Source: Streptomyces prunicolor NBRC 13075 (GTDB lineage: Bacteria > Actinomycetota > Actinomycetes > Streptomycetales > Streptomycetaceae). Taken from it: DNA of 64,000 nt. The notes under the pieces were generated by a model that was given only the letters and a program-made list of their open reading frames with translations, did not search any database and was not told where the DNA came from. The stretch covers positions 39,623 through 103,622 of the forward strand of contig NZ_BARF01000060.1 in the NCBI RefSeq assembly GCF_000367365.1, written 5' to 3'. Position numbers and translations under genes: made by a program. Each line of letters opens with the position of its first letter. Positions within the stretch are counted from its first letter, which is position 1. Shown here piece after piece: positions 24,889 to 33,036 of this stretch.

Positions 24889-27143
24889 AGCGATCCGTGG
24901 AAGGTGCGGCTGATCACGTCGAGCTGTTGCTCGCGGGTCAGCCGGACGAAGTTGACGGCGTAGCCGGAGACGCGGATCGTCAAGTCCGGGTATGCGTCGG
25001 GGTGTTGCATGGCGTCTTCCAGCGTGGCCCGGTCCAGCACGTTGACGTTCATGTGGAAGCCGCCCGCCGATGTGTAGGCGTCGAGGATGCCCACCAGGTG
25101 CCCGGCCCGCTCGTCGGGCGCGTGTCCCAGTCCCTCGGGCGTGATCGTCGTCGTCAACGAGATGCCGTCCCGGGCCTGTTCGTACGGCAGCTTGGCCACC
25201 GACAGCGCGGAGGCGGCGACCCCGTGCCGGTCGCGGCCGTTCATCGGGTTGGCGCCGGGGGCGAAGGGCGCTCCGGCGAGGCGGCCGTCGGGGGTGTTGC
25301 CGGTGTGCTTGCCGTAGACGACGTTCGAGGTGATGGTGAGGACCGACTGGGTGTGTTCGGCGCCCCGGTGGGTGGGGTACTGGCGCACCTTCGCCATGAA
25401 GGACTCCACCAGGCCTACGGCGATGCTGTCGGCGCGGTCGTCGTTGTTGCCGTAGGCCGGGAAGTCGCCCTCGGTGCGGAAGTCGACGGCGAGGCCGGTG
25501 GCGTCCCGGAACACCTTCACCCGGGCGTACTTGACGGCGGAGAGGCTGTCGGCGGCGACGGACAGGCCGGCGATGCCGCAGGCCATGAAGCGGTGCACGG
25601 GGTAGTCGTGCAGCGCCATCTCGATGCGTTCGTAGGCGTACTTGTCGTGCATGTGGTGGATGACGTTGAGCGCGTTGACGTACGTCCGGGCCAGCCAGTC
25701 CAGGACGTGGTCGTACGCCGCCGACAGCTCGTCGTAGTCGAGGTACTCGCCGGTCAGCGGAGGCGTCGGTGTCGCGATCTGTTCGCCGGTCATCTCGTCG
25801 CGGCCGCCGTTGACCGCGTACAGCAGGGCCTTGGCGAGGTTGACCCGGGCGCCGAAGAACTGCATCTGCCTGCCGACCCGCATCGCCGACACGCAGCAGG
25901 CGATCGCGGTGTCGTCGCCGGTGCACGGGCGGAGCAGCTCGTCGGACTCGTACTGGACGGCACTGGTGTCGATCGAGACCTGGGCGCAGAACTCCCGGAA
26001 CGCGAAGGGGAGTTGGGGCGACCACAGGACCGTCAGGTTGGGTTCGGGGGCGGGGCCGAGGTTGTAGAGGGTCTGGAGGAAGCGGAAGGACGTGCGGGTG
26101 ACCAGGGTGCGTCCGTCCTCGCCCATGCCGCCGATGGACTCCGTCACCCAGGTCGGGTCGCCGGAGAACAGGGCGTCGTACTCGGGGGTGCGCAGGAACC
26201 GTACGATCCGCAGCTTGACCACGAAGTCGTCGATCAGTTCCTGGGCACCGGACTCGTCCAACACGCCTTCGTTCAGGTCGCGTTGGAGGTAGATGTCGAG
26301 GAAGGTGGAGGTGCGGCCGAGGGACATCGCGGCGCCGTTCTGCTCCTTCACGGCGGCCAGGTAGCCGAGGTAGAGCCACTGCACGGCCTCGTGGGCGGTC
26401 GCGGCGGGGCGCGAGACGTCACAGCCGTACGTCGTCGCCATTCGCGTCAGCTCGCCCAACGCCCGTATCTGCTCGGCGAGTTCCTCCCGGTCCCGGATGA
26501 CCTCGGTGGAGGACGCGCAGGCGTCGAGGAGGGCACGCTCGGCCTTCTTGGCCTCGATCAGCCGGTCCGTGCCGTACAGCGCCACGCGCCGGTAGTCGCC
26601 GATGATCCGGCCGCGGCCGTAGGCGTCGGGCAGTCCGGTGATGATGCCGGCCTTGCGGGCCGCCCGCATTTCGGGCGTGTAGGCGTCGAAGACACCGTCG
26701 TTGTGGGTCTTGCGGTAGGTGCCGAAGACGCGTGTGACGAAGGGGTCGGGCTCGTAGCCGTAGGCCTTCAGGCTGTTCTCGACCATGCGCAGGCCGCCGT
26801 TGGGCATGATCGCGCGCTTCAGCGGGGCGTCGGTCTGCAGGCCGACGATCAACTCCCGTTCCCTGTCGATGTATCCGGGGGCGTGCGAGGTGATCGTGGA
26901 GGGGGTCGTCGCGTCGACGTCGAGGATGCCCTTGCGCCGCTCCTCCGGGAACAGGGCGCTGACCTTCCCCCACACGGCGCGCGTGCGGTCGGTGGGGCCG
27001 GTCAGGAAGGTCGCGTCGCCTTCGTAGGGCGTGTAGTTGGCCTGGATGAAGTCGCGTACGTCGACGTGGTCGCGCCAGCCGGTTCCCGCGAACTCCCGCC
27101 AGGCGTCGGCCGTCCGGTGCTCTGCTGCCGCGGTGATGGTCAT
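24885..27143 (-). CDS. pflB: formate C-acetyltransferase (pyruvate formate-lyase)
   Basis: A protein of 752 residues, close to the E. coli enzyme length. Active-site pair Cys416-Cys417 in DTAIACCVSAMRVGRQ and radical Gly727 in IRVSGYAVNF. Other family signatures: LTITSNVVYGKHTGNTPDGR and GGFHMNVNVLDR. It converts pyruvate and CoA to acetyl-CoA and formate without redox cofactor. With phosphoketolase and ADH it forms a fermentative set. Candidate DevR boxes lie about 103 bases upstream. The intact Cys pair, Gly loop and coupled activase argue that it works. Confidence 0.95.
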   Translation of the reverse strand: MTITAAAEHRTADAWREFAGTGWRDHVDVRDFIQANYTPYEGDATFLTGPTDRTRAVWGKVSALFPEERRKGILDVDATTPSTITSHAPGYIDRERELIVGLQTDAPLKRAIMPNGGLRMVENSLKAYGYEPDPFVTRVFGTYRKTHNDGVFDAYTPEMRAARKAGIITGLPDAYGRGRIIGDYRRVALYGTDRLIEAKKAERALLDACASSTEVIRDREELAEQIRALGELTRMATTYGCDVSRPAATAHEAVQWLYLGYLAAVKEQNGAAMSLGRTSTFLDIYLQRDLNEGVLDESGAQELIDDFVVKLRIVRFLRTPEYDALFSGDPTWVTESIGGMGEDGRTLVTRTSFRFLQTLYNLGPAPEPNLTVLWSPQLPFAFREFCAQVSIDTSAVQYESDELLRPCTGDDTAIACCVSAMRVGRQMQFFGARVNLAKALLYAVNGGRDEMTGEQIATPTPPLTGEYLDYDELSAAYDHVLDWLARTYVNALNVIHHMHDKYAYERIEMALHDYPVHRFMACGIAGLSVAADSLSAVKYARVKVFRDATGLAVDFRTEGDFPAYGNNDDRADSIAVGLVESFMAKVRQYPTHRGAEHTQSVLTITSNVVYGKHTGNTPDGRLAGAPFAPGANPMNGRDRHGVAASALSVAKLPYEQARDGISLTTTITPEGLGHAPDERAGHLVGILDAYTSAGGFHMNVNVLDRATLEDAMQHPDAYPDLTIRVSGYAVNFVRLTREQQLDVISRTFHGSL

Positions 27144-27245
27144 CGCCGGTTCCCTCTCGTGGTCGTTCCCGCGCGGGTGCGCCTTCCGCTTCCGATCCTG
27201 GTCAGCGGCCGTGCCGGAGGGGAGTGCCGACCGGAGTCCGGGGGC

Positions 27246-27282
27246 GGGGCCGTACGGCCCTCGCCCACCGGCCGGGCGGCCC
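27246..27282. promoter_or_regulatory. paired DevR-like boxes upstream of pflB
   Basis: GGGGCCGTACGGCCCT at 27246-27261 fits the consensus except for its central dinucleotide (TA), which makes it a perfect palindrome in the core. A second core, CGGCCGGGCGGCCC at 27269-27282, matches 12 of 14 positions and starts 22 bases after the first. The pair lies 103-139 bases before the pflB ATG and just after the carbamate kinase stop. Confidence 0.6.
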
Positions 27283-27293
27283 TGCGACCGCCC

Positions 27294-28217
27294 TCACACG
27301 ACGGTGAGATCCGGGCGGACCAGCGTCCCCGACCGGCCGTGGACGATCTCGTACGCCGCGTCCAGGGCACCGATCGCGGCCAGGCCTCCGGTGCGTTCGA
27401 CGAAGCGGGCGGCGGCCTCTGTCTTGGGGCCCATCGAGCCCTCGGGGAAGCCGCCCCGGCGCAGCTCGGCGGGCGTGGCACCGAGCACGGGCTGCTGGGC
27501 GGGGGTGCCGTAGCCGGAGTAGACGCAGGGCACGTCCGTGAGGATGAGCAGGAAGTCGGCCTTCAGGTGCTCGGCGAGCAGCGCCGCCGTGAGGTCCTTG
27601 TCGACGACGGCCTCCGCCCCGGAGAGCGCGCCGGTGTCGGAGTCGGCAGTGACGGGGATGCCTCCGCCGCCCGCGCAGATGACGAGCGTGCCGCTGTTGA
27701 GCAGTTCATGGATGGTGTCGGTCTCCAGGATCCGCTCGGGTGCCGGGGAGGGGACGACGCGGCGCCGGCCGGTGGTGTCGGCGCCGATGTGCCAGCCGCG
27801 TTCGCGGGCGAGTGCGGACGCCACGTCGAGGGAGTACACCTGGCCGACGAACTTCGTGGGGTGCGCGAAGGCCGGATCGTCCGCCCGTACGAGGGTGTGG
27901 GTCACGAGCGCGGCGATCCCGCGGCCGGGCAGCGCGTCGTGCAGGGTGCGGGCCAACAGGGAACCGATCATGCCCTGGGTCTGGGCACCGAGCAGGTGCA
28001 GCGGGTACGGGGCGCCGAGGGCGGGGTCGGTCGCGCTCTCCATGGCGAGCAGACCGATCTGGGGGCCGTTGCCGTGGGTGATGACCAGCTCGTGGTCGTG
28101 GGCCAGCGCCGCGAGCGCGGTGGCGACCCGGTCGACGTTCGCCTGCTGGACGGCGGCGTCGGGGCGTTCGCCGCGGTGCAGCAGGGCGTTGCCGCCGAGG
28201 GCGACGACGATACGCAT
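27294..28217 (-). CDS. arcC: carbamate kinase
   Basis: A protein of 307 residues. N-terminal RIVVALGGNALLHRGERPDA, then LVITHGNGPQIGLLAMES, VICAGGGGIPV and DKDLTAALLAEHLKADFLLI identify the amino-acid kinase fold of carbamate kinases. It makes ATP from carbamoyl phosphate and ADP, the last step of arginine deiminase-type fermentation. The ATG at 28217 follows a GGAGGTCC site; an upstream extension was rejected. No arginine deiminase or ornithine carbamoyltransferase lies nearby. It is divergent from the cNMP-binding gene. Confidence 0.92.
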   Translation of the reverse strand: MRIVVALGGNALLHRGERPDAAVQQANVDRVATALAALAHDHELVITHGNGPQIGLLAMESATDPALGAPYPLHLLGAQTQGMIGSLLARTLHDALPGRGIAALVTHTLVRADDPAFAHPTKFVGQVYSLDVASALARERGWHIGADTTGRRRVVPSPAPERILETDTIHELLNSGTLVICAGGGGIPVTADSDTGALSGAEAVVDKDLTAALLAEHLKADFLLILTDVPCVYSGYGTPAQQPVLGATPAELRRGGFPEGSMGPKTEAAARFVERTGGLAAIGALDAAYEIVHGRSGTLVRPDLTVV

Positions 28218-28416
28218 GACTCGGACCTCCGGGGTGGCGATGAGTACGGCAGTGGCGACGAGTACGGCCTTGATGCTCGGGTGCGGACGCGTGGCGGGCG
28301 GGCGGCGCTGCCTGCCGTAGCCGTACGACCGGTGATACGACCGGTGCGTCGAGCGCGGCACACCTCATCGAACCGCCGGATCGGCGTGGCCGCAGGGTGC
28401 CGGAAGTCTCCTGATC

Positions 28417-28453
28417 GGAGCCGAATGGCCCGGCCGACGGACCGGGTGGCCCA
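28417..28453. promoter_or_regulatory. paired DevR-like boxes upstream of the cNMP-binding gene
   Basis: The cores GAGCCGAATGGCCC at 28418 and GGACCGGGTGGCCC at 28439 start 21 bases apart, matching 11 to 12 of 14 consensus positions each. They lie 69-105 bases before the ATG at 28522. They could also serve carbamate kinase, about 200 bases on the other side. Confidence 0.45.
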
Positions 28454-28521
28454 TGGTCTGTCGCGGGGCGCCGGACACACGCTGGTCATGGCAGTTCCCC
28501 TACTCCGTCGGGAGGCAGGCC

Positions 28522-28986
28522 ATGATCACCACCCCCACCCCCAGCATGCTGCGCGCGTTGCCCGCCGAGGACCGGCAGCGGCTGCTGCGCACCGCCCACG
28601 AGGTGTCCTTCGCGCAAGGGACGCGCCTGTTCGAGGAGGGCGGCCGGGCCGACCGGTTCTGGATCATCCGCACGGGCACGATCGAGCTCGACATGCGTGT
28701 GCCGGGCCGTCGCCCGGCCGTCATCGAGATCCTTCGGCACGACGAACTCGTCGGCTGGTCCTGGCTGTTCGCCCCGCACGCCTGGCATCTCGGCGCCGAA
28801 GCGACGACCCCCGTGCGGGCGTACGAGTTCGACGCCACGGCCGTCCGCCTGATGTGCCGGGAAGACCCGGCCCTGGGCAGCGCCGTCGCCCAGTGGGTCG
28901 GCGACGTGCTCGCCCACCGCCTGCGCTCCGCCCGGACCCGGCTGCTGGACCTGTACGCCCCGTACGGCGCCGGCACCACCCTCTGA
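28522..28986 (+). CDS. stand-alone cyclic-nucleotide-binding (Crp-type sensor) protein
   Basis: A protein of 154 residues. The beta-barrel of the cNMP-binding family is clear: FAQGTRLFEEGGRADRFWII, RTGTIELDM, IEILRHDELVGWSWLFAPH and ATTPVRAYEFDATAVRLM. The phosphate-binding cassette PGE-x6-RxA of Crp is not seen, so another ligand or none may bind. After the C-helix (VGDVLAHRLRSARTRLLDLY) the protein ends, with no winged helix for DNA binding. The start at 28522 has GGAGGC upstream. Probably a ligand or redox adaptor under DevR-type control. Confidence 0.8.
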   Translation: MITTPTPSMLRALPAEDRQRLLRTAHEVSFAQGTRLFEEGGRADRFWIIRTGTIELDMRVPGRRPAVIEILRHDELVGWSWLFAPHAWHLGAEATTPVRAYEFDATAVRLMCREDPALGSAVAQWVGDVLAHRLRSARTRLLDLYAPYGAGTTL

Positions 28987-29077
28987 CACTGTCCGACACG
29001 GTCCGACCGGGCCCAAGGAGGAGGTCCGCGACAGCGTCTCCACCGACGCACGGTGCGGGCGTGTTTCCGAGCCGACT

Positions 29078-29093
29078 GGGGCCGGTCGGCCCT
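29078..29093. promoter_or_regulatory. DevR-like box upstream of the response regulator
   Basis: GGGGCCGGTCGGCCCT is a full match to GGGRCCGRWCGGCCCT and lies 81 bases before the ATG at 29174. It suggests autoregulation of the regulator gene. Confidence 0.6.
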
Positions 29094-29173
29094 AGTGCGA
29101 TCGGGCCCGGCGCGTGATGATCGTCCTCACGGGAAGCCCGCAGCCCGTCCGCCACCGGGAACAAGGGGTCGTC

Positions 29174-29875
29174 ATGGCCGAGCCACGCACCTTCACGGAG
29201 CAGAACCCGATCCGTGTCTTCCTGCTGGACGACCACGAGGTCGTACGACGTGGCATCACCGACCTGCTGGACACCGAACCGGACATCTCGGTGGTCGGCG
29301 ACGCGGACACCGTCGAGCACGCCCTCGCCCGCTGCCCGGCGGTGCGCCCGGACGTCGCCGTGCTCGACGTGCGTCTCCCGGACGGTGACGGCATCACGGT
29401 CTGCCGCGAGCTGCGCAGCCGGCTGCCGGAGCTGGCCTGTCTGATGCTGACCTCGTTCGACGAGGAGGACGCCCTGCTCGACGCCATCATGGCCGGGGCC
29501 GCGGGCTACGTCCTCAAGCAGATCAGGGGCTCCGACCTGGTCTCGGCGGTACGGACGGTCGCCTCGGGCCAGTCGATGCTGGACGCCGCGACCACGGCCC
29601 GCCTGATGCGCTCGCTGCGCGCCGAGCCCGCCGAGACCCCGGCGCTGTCGCCCGAACTGGCGAGCCTGTCCCCGCGTGAGCGGGACATCCTCGCCCTGAT
29701 CGGGGACGGACTGACCAACCGCGAGATCGGCAAGCGGCTCTACCTCTCGGAGAAGACCATCAAGAACCACATCTCCCGGCTGCTGGCCAAACTCGGCGTC
29801 CAGCGCCGGGTCCAGGCCGCGGTCCTGGCCTCGCAGTTGGAGCAGCCGCAGACGGGCGACCGCCCCGCGAAGTGA
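29174..29875 (+). CDS. DevR/OsdR-type NarL-family response regulator
   Basis: A protein of 233 residues. The receiver domain has RVFLLDDHEVVRRGITDLLD, the phosphoacceptor Asp65 in VAVLDVRLPDGDGI, and the conserved Lys in GYVLKQIRG. The C-terminal LuxR-type helix-turn-helix reads LSPRERDILALIGDGLTNRE then KTIKNHISRLLAKLG. This combination, with YVLKQIRG and the KNHxSRLLAKLG recognition helix, is that of mycobacterial DevR and streptomycete OsdR. The ATG at 29174 follows AAGGGG; a GTG at 29114 is less likely. Its likely kinase is encoded at 14705-16456 and its likely sites are the boxes listed in this island. Confidence 0.9.
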   Translation: MAEPRTFTEQNPIRVFLLDDHEVVRRGITDLLDTEPDISVVGDADTVEHALARCPAVRPDVAVLDVRLPDGDGITVCRELRSRLPELACLMLTSFDEEDALLDAIMAGAAGYVLKQIRGSDLVSAVRTVASGQSMLDAATTARLMRSLRAEPAETPALSPELASLSPRERDILALIGDGLTNREIGKRLYLSEKTIKNHISRLLAKLGVQRRVQAAVLASQLEQPQTGDRPAK

Positions 29876-29883
29876 GCCCGTCC

Positions 29884-29982
29884 GGACCGACCGGACACCC
29901 GTCCGGACCGACCGGACCCCCGACCGGACCGACCGGACCCCCGACCGGACCGATCGGACCCTCGCCCGGGCCGGACGGCCCC
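29884..29982. promoter_or_regulatory. array of five DevR-like boxes at exact 21-bp spacing
   Basis: Cores start at 29884, 29905, 29926, 29947 and 29968. They read GGACCGACCGGACA, GGACCGACCGGACC (twice), GGACCGATCGGACC and GGGCCGGACGGCCC; the last fits the consensus fully. All intervals are 21 bases. The array fills the gap between the regulator stop (29875) and the nitroreductase start (30072), with the best box 91 bases upstream of that start. Phasing by two helical turns fits cooperative binding by a dimeric activator. Confidence 0.65.
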
Positions 29983-30071
29983 TGCCCCTCCCGCACCGCC
30001 CGGCGCCACGCTGGACCGGTCACCGGAAAGCCCGACCGCCGCCATCGGCGCAGGGCGGGCAGGAGGCCCCG

Positions 30072-31121
30072 ATGCGTACCGCAGCCCTCGACGGGACGAC
30101 GCTGGAAAGGCTGCTCTCCGCGGCCGTAGCCGCTCCCTCGATCCACAACACCCAGCCCTGGCGCTTCCGCCTGGCCCCGGAGACCCTCACGGTCGAGATC
30201 CGCGCGGCCACGCACCGCGGCCTGCGCCACATCGACCCGACGGGCCGCGCCCTGCACCTGTCCGTCGGCTGCGCCGTACTGAACCTGCGGGTCGCGGTCG
30301 AGCACTTCGGCTGGGAACCGGTGACCCGGCTCCTCCCACGCCCGGACGAGCCGGACCTGCTCGCCACCGTACGTCTCGGCGGCACCACCAGGACGTCCTC
30401 GCACACTTCGCTCTACGACGCCGTGTGGCGCCGGCACAGCAGCCGATTCCCCTTCTCGGGACGGCCGTTGCCCACCGCCCTGCGCACCGAACTGGCCGAA
30501 GCGGCACACCTGGAAGGGGCGCGGCTGCACTGCCTCCCGCCCCGTCGGGCCGACGGTGTGCTGTCCCTCACCAGGGAGGCGGAGCACCGCAACACCACTG
30601 ACGCGGACCGTGCCACGGACAGCCGCCGCTGGGTGGCGGAGACGCACGACAGCGGACTGGGCATACCGGCGGAGGCGCTCGGTCTCCAGGACTCCCTGGA
30701 ACGCATGCCGATGCGCGACTTCGGCGCCCACCGCCACCGGAACGGCCTCACCGCGCGCCCCTTCGAGCAGCGGCCCTCGATCGCGGTGCTGTCCACCGCG
30801 CACGACCGCCGGGCCGACTGGCTGCGCGCAGGACAGGCCCTCGAACGGGTCCTGCTCATCGCGACCGCGCACGGGGTACGGGCATCGCTCCTGCACCAGG
30901 CACTGGAATGGTCCGACCTGCGCGAGCAGCTCACGGCACCGACCGACGCCCGCCCCTCCCACGCACAGATGGTGATCCGCCTCGGATACGGCCCTGAGGG
31001 ACCGGCTTCACCGCGTCGTGACGAAGCCCTGCTGTCGGCCCCGCCCGGCACACCGCTCGCCCTCCTGCCTCCGGCGCCTGAAGCGGATGGGCCTTGCAAC
31101 GGTCGGACGTCCGACCTGTGA
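30072..31121 (+). CDS. Acg-type FMN-binding nitroreductase-fold protein
   Basis: A protein of 349 residues. LERLLSAAVAAPSIHNTQPW is the hallmark start of the Acg (Rv2032-like) family; WRRHSSRFPFSGRPLP and MVIRLGYGPEGPASPRRDEA are further family blocks. Acg proteins are duplicated nitroreductase folds that hold FMN covered by a lid and appear to store it rather than reduce nitro compounds. In mycobacteria they belong to the DosR regulon, which fits the box array directly upstream and the DevR-type gene before it. Confidence 0.88.
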   Translation: MRTAALDGTTLERLLSAAVAAPSIHNTQPWRFRLAPETLTVEIRAATHRGLRHIDPTGRALHLSVGCAVLNLRVAVEHFGWEPVTRLLPRPDEPDLLATVRLGGTTRTSSHTSLYDAVWRRHSSRFPFSGRPLPTALRTELAEAAHLEGARLHCLPPRRADGVLSLTREAEHRNTTDADRATDSRRWVAETHDSGLGIPAEALGLQDSLERMPMRDFGAHRHRNGLTARPFEQRPSIAVLSTAHDRRADWLRAGQALERVLLIATAHGVRASLLHQALEWSDLREQLTAPTDARPSHAQMVIRLGYGPEGPASPRRDEALLSAPPGTPLALLPPAPEADGPCNGRTSDL

Positions 31122-31336
31122 GTCGTTGTGCGTGTGGCGGGCGCCTGACCGGTGGCGGTGCGGCGAACACGAGTCTTCGTGGGGTGGTCGAGCCTGCCTC
31201 CCACCGTTCGCGCGTGCCCCGTGACGACGACCAGGGTGTTCCACCGGTGCGACCGGGCGGCGGCTCGCCGGAGAGCGGCGGCAGGTGGCGGTTCCGCGGT
31301 GCGAACGCGGGCGCCGGGCCCTTGACGGCAGGAGTG

Positions 31337-31390
31337 ATGGAGATGGCGAAGCTGCTTTTCGTGCTCACCGCCTGCGGCCGAGTTGGCGCG
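31337..31390 (+). pseudogene. N-terminal remnant of a DJ-1/PfpI-type protein
   Basis: An ATG with a GGAG ribosome site starts MEMAKLLFVLTACGRVGA. MAKLLFVLTA is the first strand of type 1 glutamine-amidotransferase-like (DJ-1/PfpI) proteins, but homology stops after about 13 residues. The rest of 31122-31454 holds no gene I can support. Confidence 0.35.
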
Positions 31391-31454
31391 AACCGGGGCC
31401 GTAGGGGCCAGTCTGGTGGTGTCGGAAGTTCGTCCGAGAACGGAGGAGCACCCC

Positions 31455-32072
31455 ATGGACATGAAGCTCGAAGTCGTCGTGGTGCCGGTCGGGGACGTGG
31501 ACCGGGCCAAGGCCTTCTATACGGCGTTGGGCTGGCGGCTCGACGCCGATGTCGCCACCGGCGAGGACTTCCGGGTGGTGCAGGTGACCCCGCCGGGTTC
31601 GCCGGCCTCCGTCATCTTCGGCACCTCGGTCTCGTCCCAGGCACCGGGCTCGGCCCAGGGACTGCACCTGATCGTGGACGACATCGCCGCCGCCCGCGAC
31701 GAGCTCAAGCGGGCCGGTGCCGACCCGAGCGACGTGTTCCACGACGAGGGCGGTGTCTTCCACCACGCGGGGACCGACGCCCGGGTGCCCGGGCCGGATC
31801 CGCAGCGCAGCAGCTACGGCTCGTTCCTGTCGTTCGGCGATCCGGACGGCAACGGCTGGATCCTCCAGGAGATCACCACCCGGCTCCCGGGCCGCGTGGA
31901 CCCGGCGGCCACGACGTTCGCCTCCGCCGAGGACCTGGCGAGCGCGCTGCGCCGGGCCGCCGCGGCACACGGCGAGCACGAGGCGCGTACCGGCGAGGAG
32001 GACCCGGACTGGCCCGACTGGTACGCGCGGTACATGGTCGGCGAGCAGGCCGGTACCGAGCTGCCGTCGTGA
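31455..32072 (+). CDS. VOC-family (glyoxalase/bleomycin-resistance fold) protein
   Basis: A protein of 205 residues with one VOC domain in the first 135: LEVVVVPVGDVDRAKAFYTA, FRVVQVTPPGSPASVIFG, LHLIVDDIAAARDELKRAGA and FLSFGDPDGNGWILQEITTR. A helical C-terminal tail with DPDWPDWYARYMVGEQAG follows. VOC metal ligands (His, Glu) are partly present (His in LHLIV, Glu in QEIT). GGAGGAG precedes the ATG. Substrate unknown; it may act on a reactive or antibiotic small molecule. Confidence 0.82.
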   Translation: MDMKLEVVVVPVGDVDRAKAFYTALGWRLDADVATGEDFRVVQVTPPGSPASVIFGTSVSSQAPGSAQGLHLIVDDIAAARDELKRAGADPSDVFHDEGGVFHHAGTDARVPGPDPQRSSYGSFLSFGDPDGNGWILQEITTRLPGRVDPAATTFASAEDLASALRRAAAAHGEHEARTGEEDPDWPDWYARYMVGEQAGTELPS

Positions 32073-32079
32073 GCACGTC

Positions 32080-32694
32080 GGCCGGGCGGGCGGCTGCGCC
32101 CGTTCGGTACCTCGGCCGGGGCTCGAAGCGCCCGACGGCCTCGGTTTCCGCCGCGTCCTCGACGCGAGGGAAAGTGAGCCGGCCATGTCCGGGAAACCGC
32201 CGGCCGGAGCCGTCGCGCTGGTCACCGGCGACGCCACCGGCCTCTGGATGCTCACCCACGTCGGCAAGTACCAGGGCGAGATCGTCGCCGCCAACATCCT
32301 CGGCGAACCCCGCGAGGCCGACTACACGGCCGTACCCCGCGTGGTCTACACCGACCCGCAGGCGGCGTCGGTCGGCGCGGACGAGGCACGGTTCGGCGCC
32401 ACCGTCCCGATCTCCGGCGTGGCCAAGACCGCCGCCTACACCCGTGCCTACGCCGACGCCAACGGGTTCCTCACGCTGCTCAGCGACGGCCGGGTGATCA
32501 CCGGCGCCCACGCCCTCGGCCCGGAGGCAGGGGAGTGGCTGCAACAGGCGACCCTCGCGATCCGCGCCCGCGTCCCGGTGGACGTGCTGCGCGACACGAT
32601 CCAGCCGTTCCCCACGTTCTCGGAGATCTACGTCGCCGCGCTCAAGGACCTGCACGAGCAGATCGGGGCCGTAGCGGGGAAGACGTCGGCATGA
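32080..32694 (+). pseudogene. C-terminal part of a flavin disulfide reductase (mercuric reductase/LPD-like)
   Basis: VALVTGDATGLWMLTHVGKY then YQGEIVAANILG, VPRVVYTDPQAASVGADEAR and ALKDLHEQIGA are the end of the FAD domain and the whole dimerisation domain of pyridine nucleotide-disulfide oxidoreductases. The FAD and NAD domains and redox Cys pair are missing. An ATG at 32184 exists but would make a domain fragment. Most likely a truncated gene. Confidence 0.7.
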
Positions 32695-32902
32695 CGCGCT
32701 ACCGCACACTCGAGGTCGACGACCTGCCGCCCATGAACCGGAGCTGCGGGAGAACTTCTTCTCCCCGGCGGCCACGCGGAACGGGCACCTCGGGACCGAC
32801 CCCGCGACCGACCGCTACGCCCCCGACCTGTGGACGGACGAGTTCGCCTTCCTGAACCGGACACCTGTGCCGACGAGGCCGCCCGGCGAATGGCTTTCCT
32901 GA
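32691..32902 (+). pseudogene. alpha/beta-hydrolase remnant with internal deletion
   Basis: The ATG overlapping the previous stop begins MTRYRTLEVDDL, the N-terminus of epoxide-hydrolase-like proteins. From 32740 another frame carries RENFFSPAATRNGHLGTDPA and DLWTDEFAFLNR, a segment from the middle of the same family. The catalytic core is deleted. Confidence 0.5.
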
Positions 32903-33036
32903 CCAACGGAAAGGTCACCTCGGGCGGGGTGCCGCCGCACGACGACCTGCTGCCCGAGTTCCCCCACCTCGGACCTCCGCACCGCTGGCCGACAAACCAT
33001 CGGTCCGCACCACCACCGCCACTTCAAAGGGCCACC

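Noticed and set aside
24897..29117. A plus-strand open frame of about 1400 codons opposite pflB and carbamate kinase
   Set aside because: It is an antisense shadow caused by G+C-rich third positions; the minus-strand genes have all catalytic motifs.
29878..29965. Reading the 21-bp array as a CRISPR or coding repeat
   Set aside because: Units are contiguous without spacers, and the plus frame would only extend the regulator past its TGA; the palindromic cores fit binding sites better.
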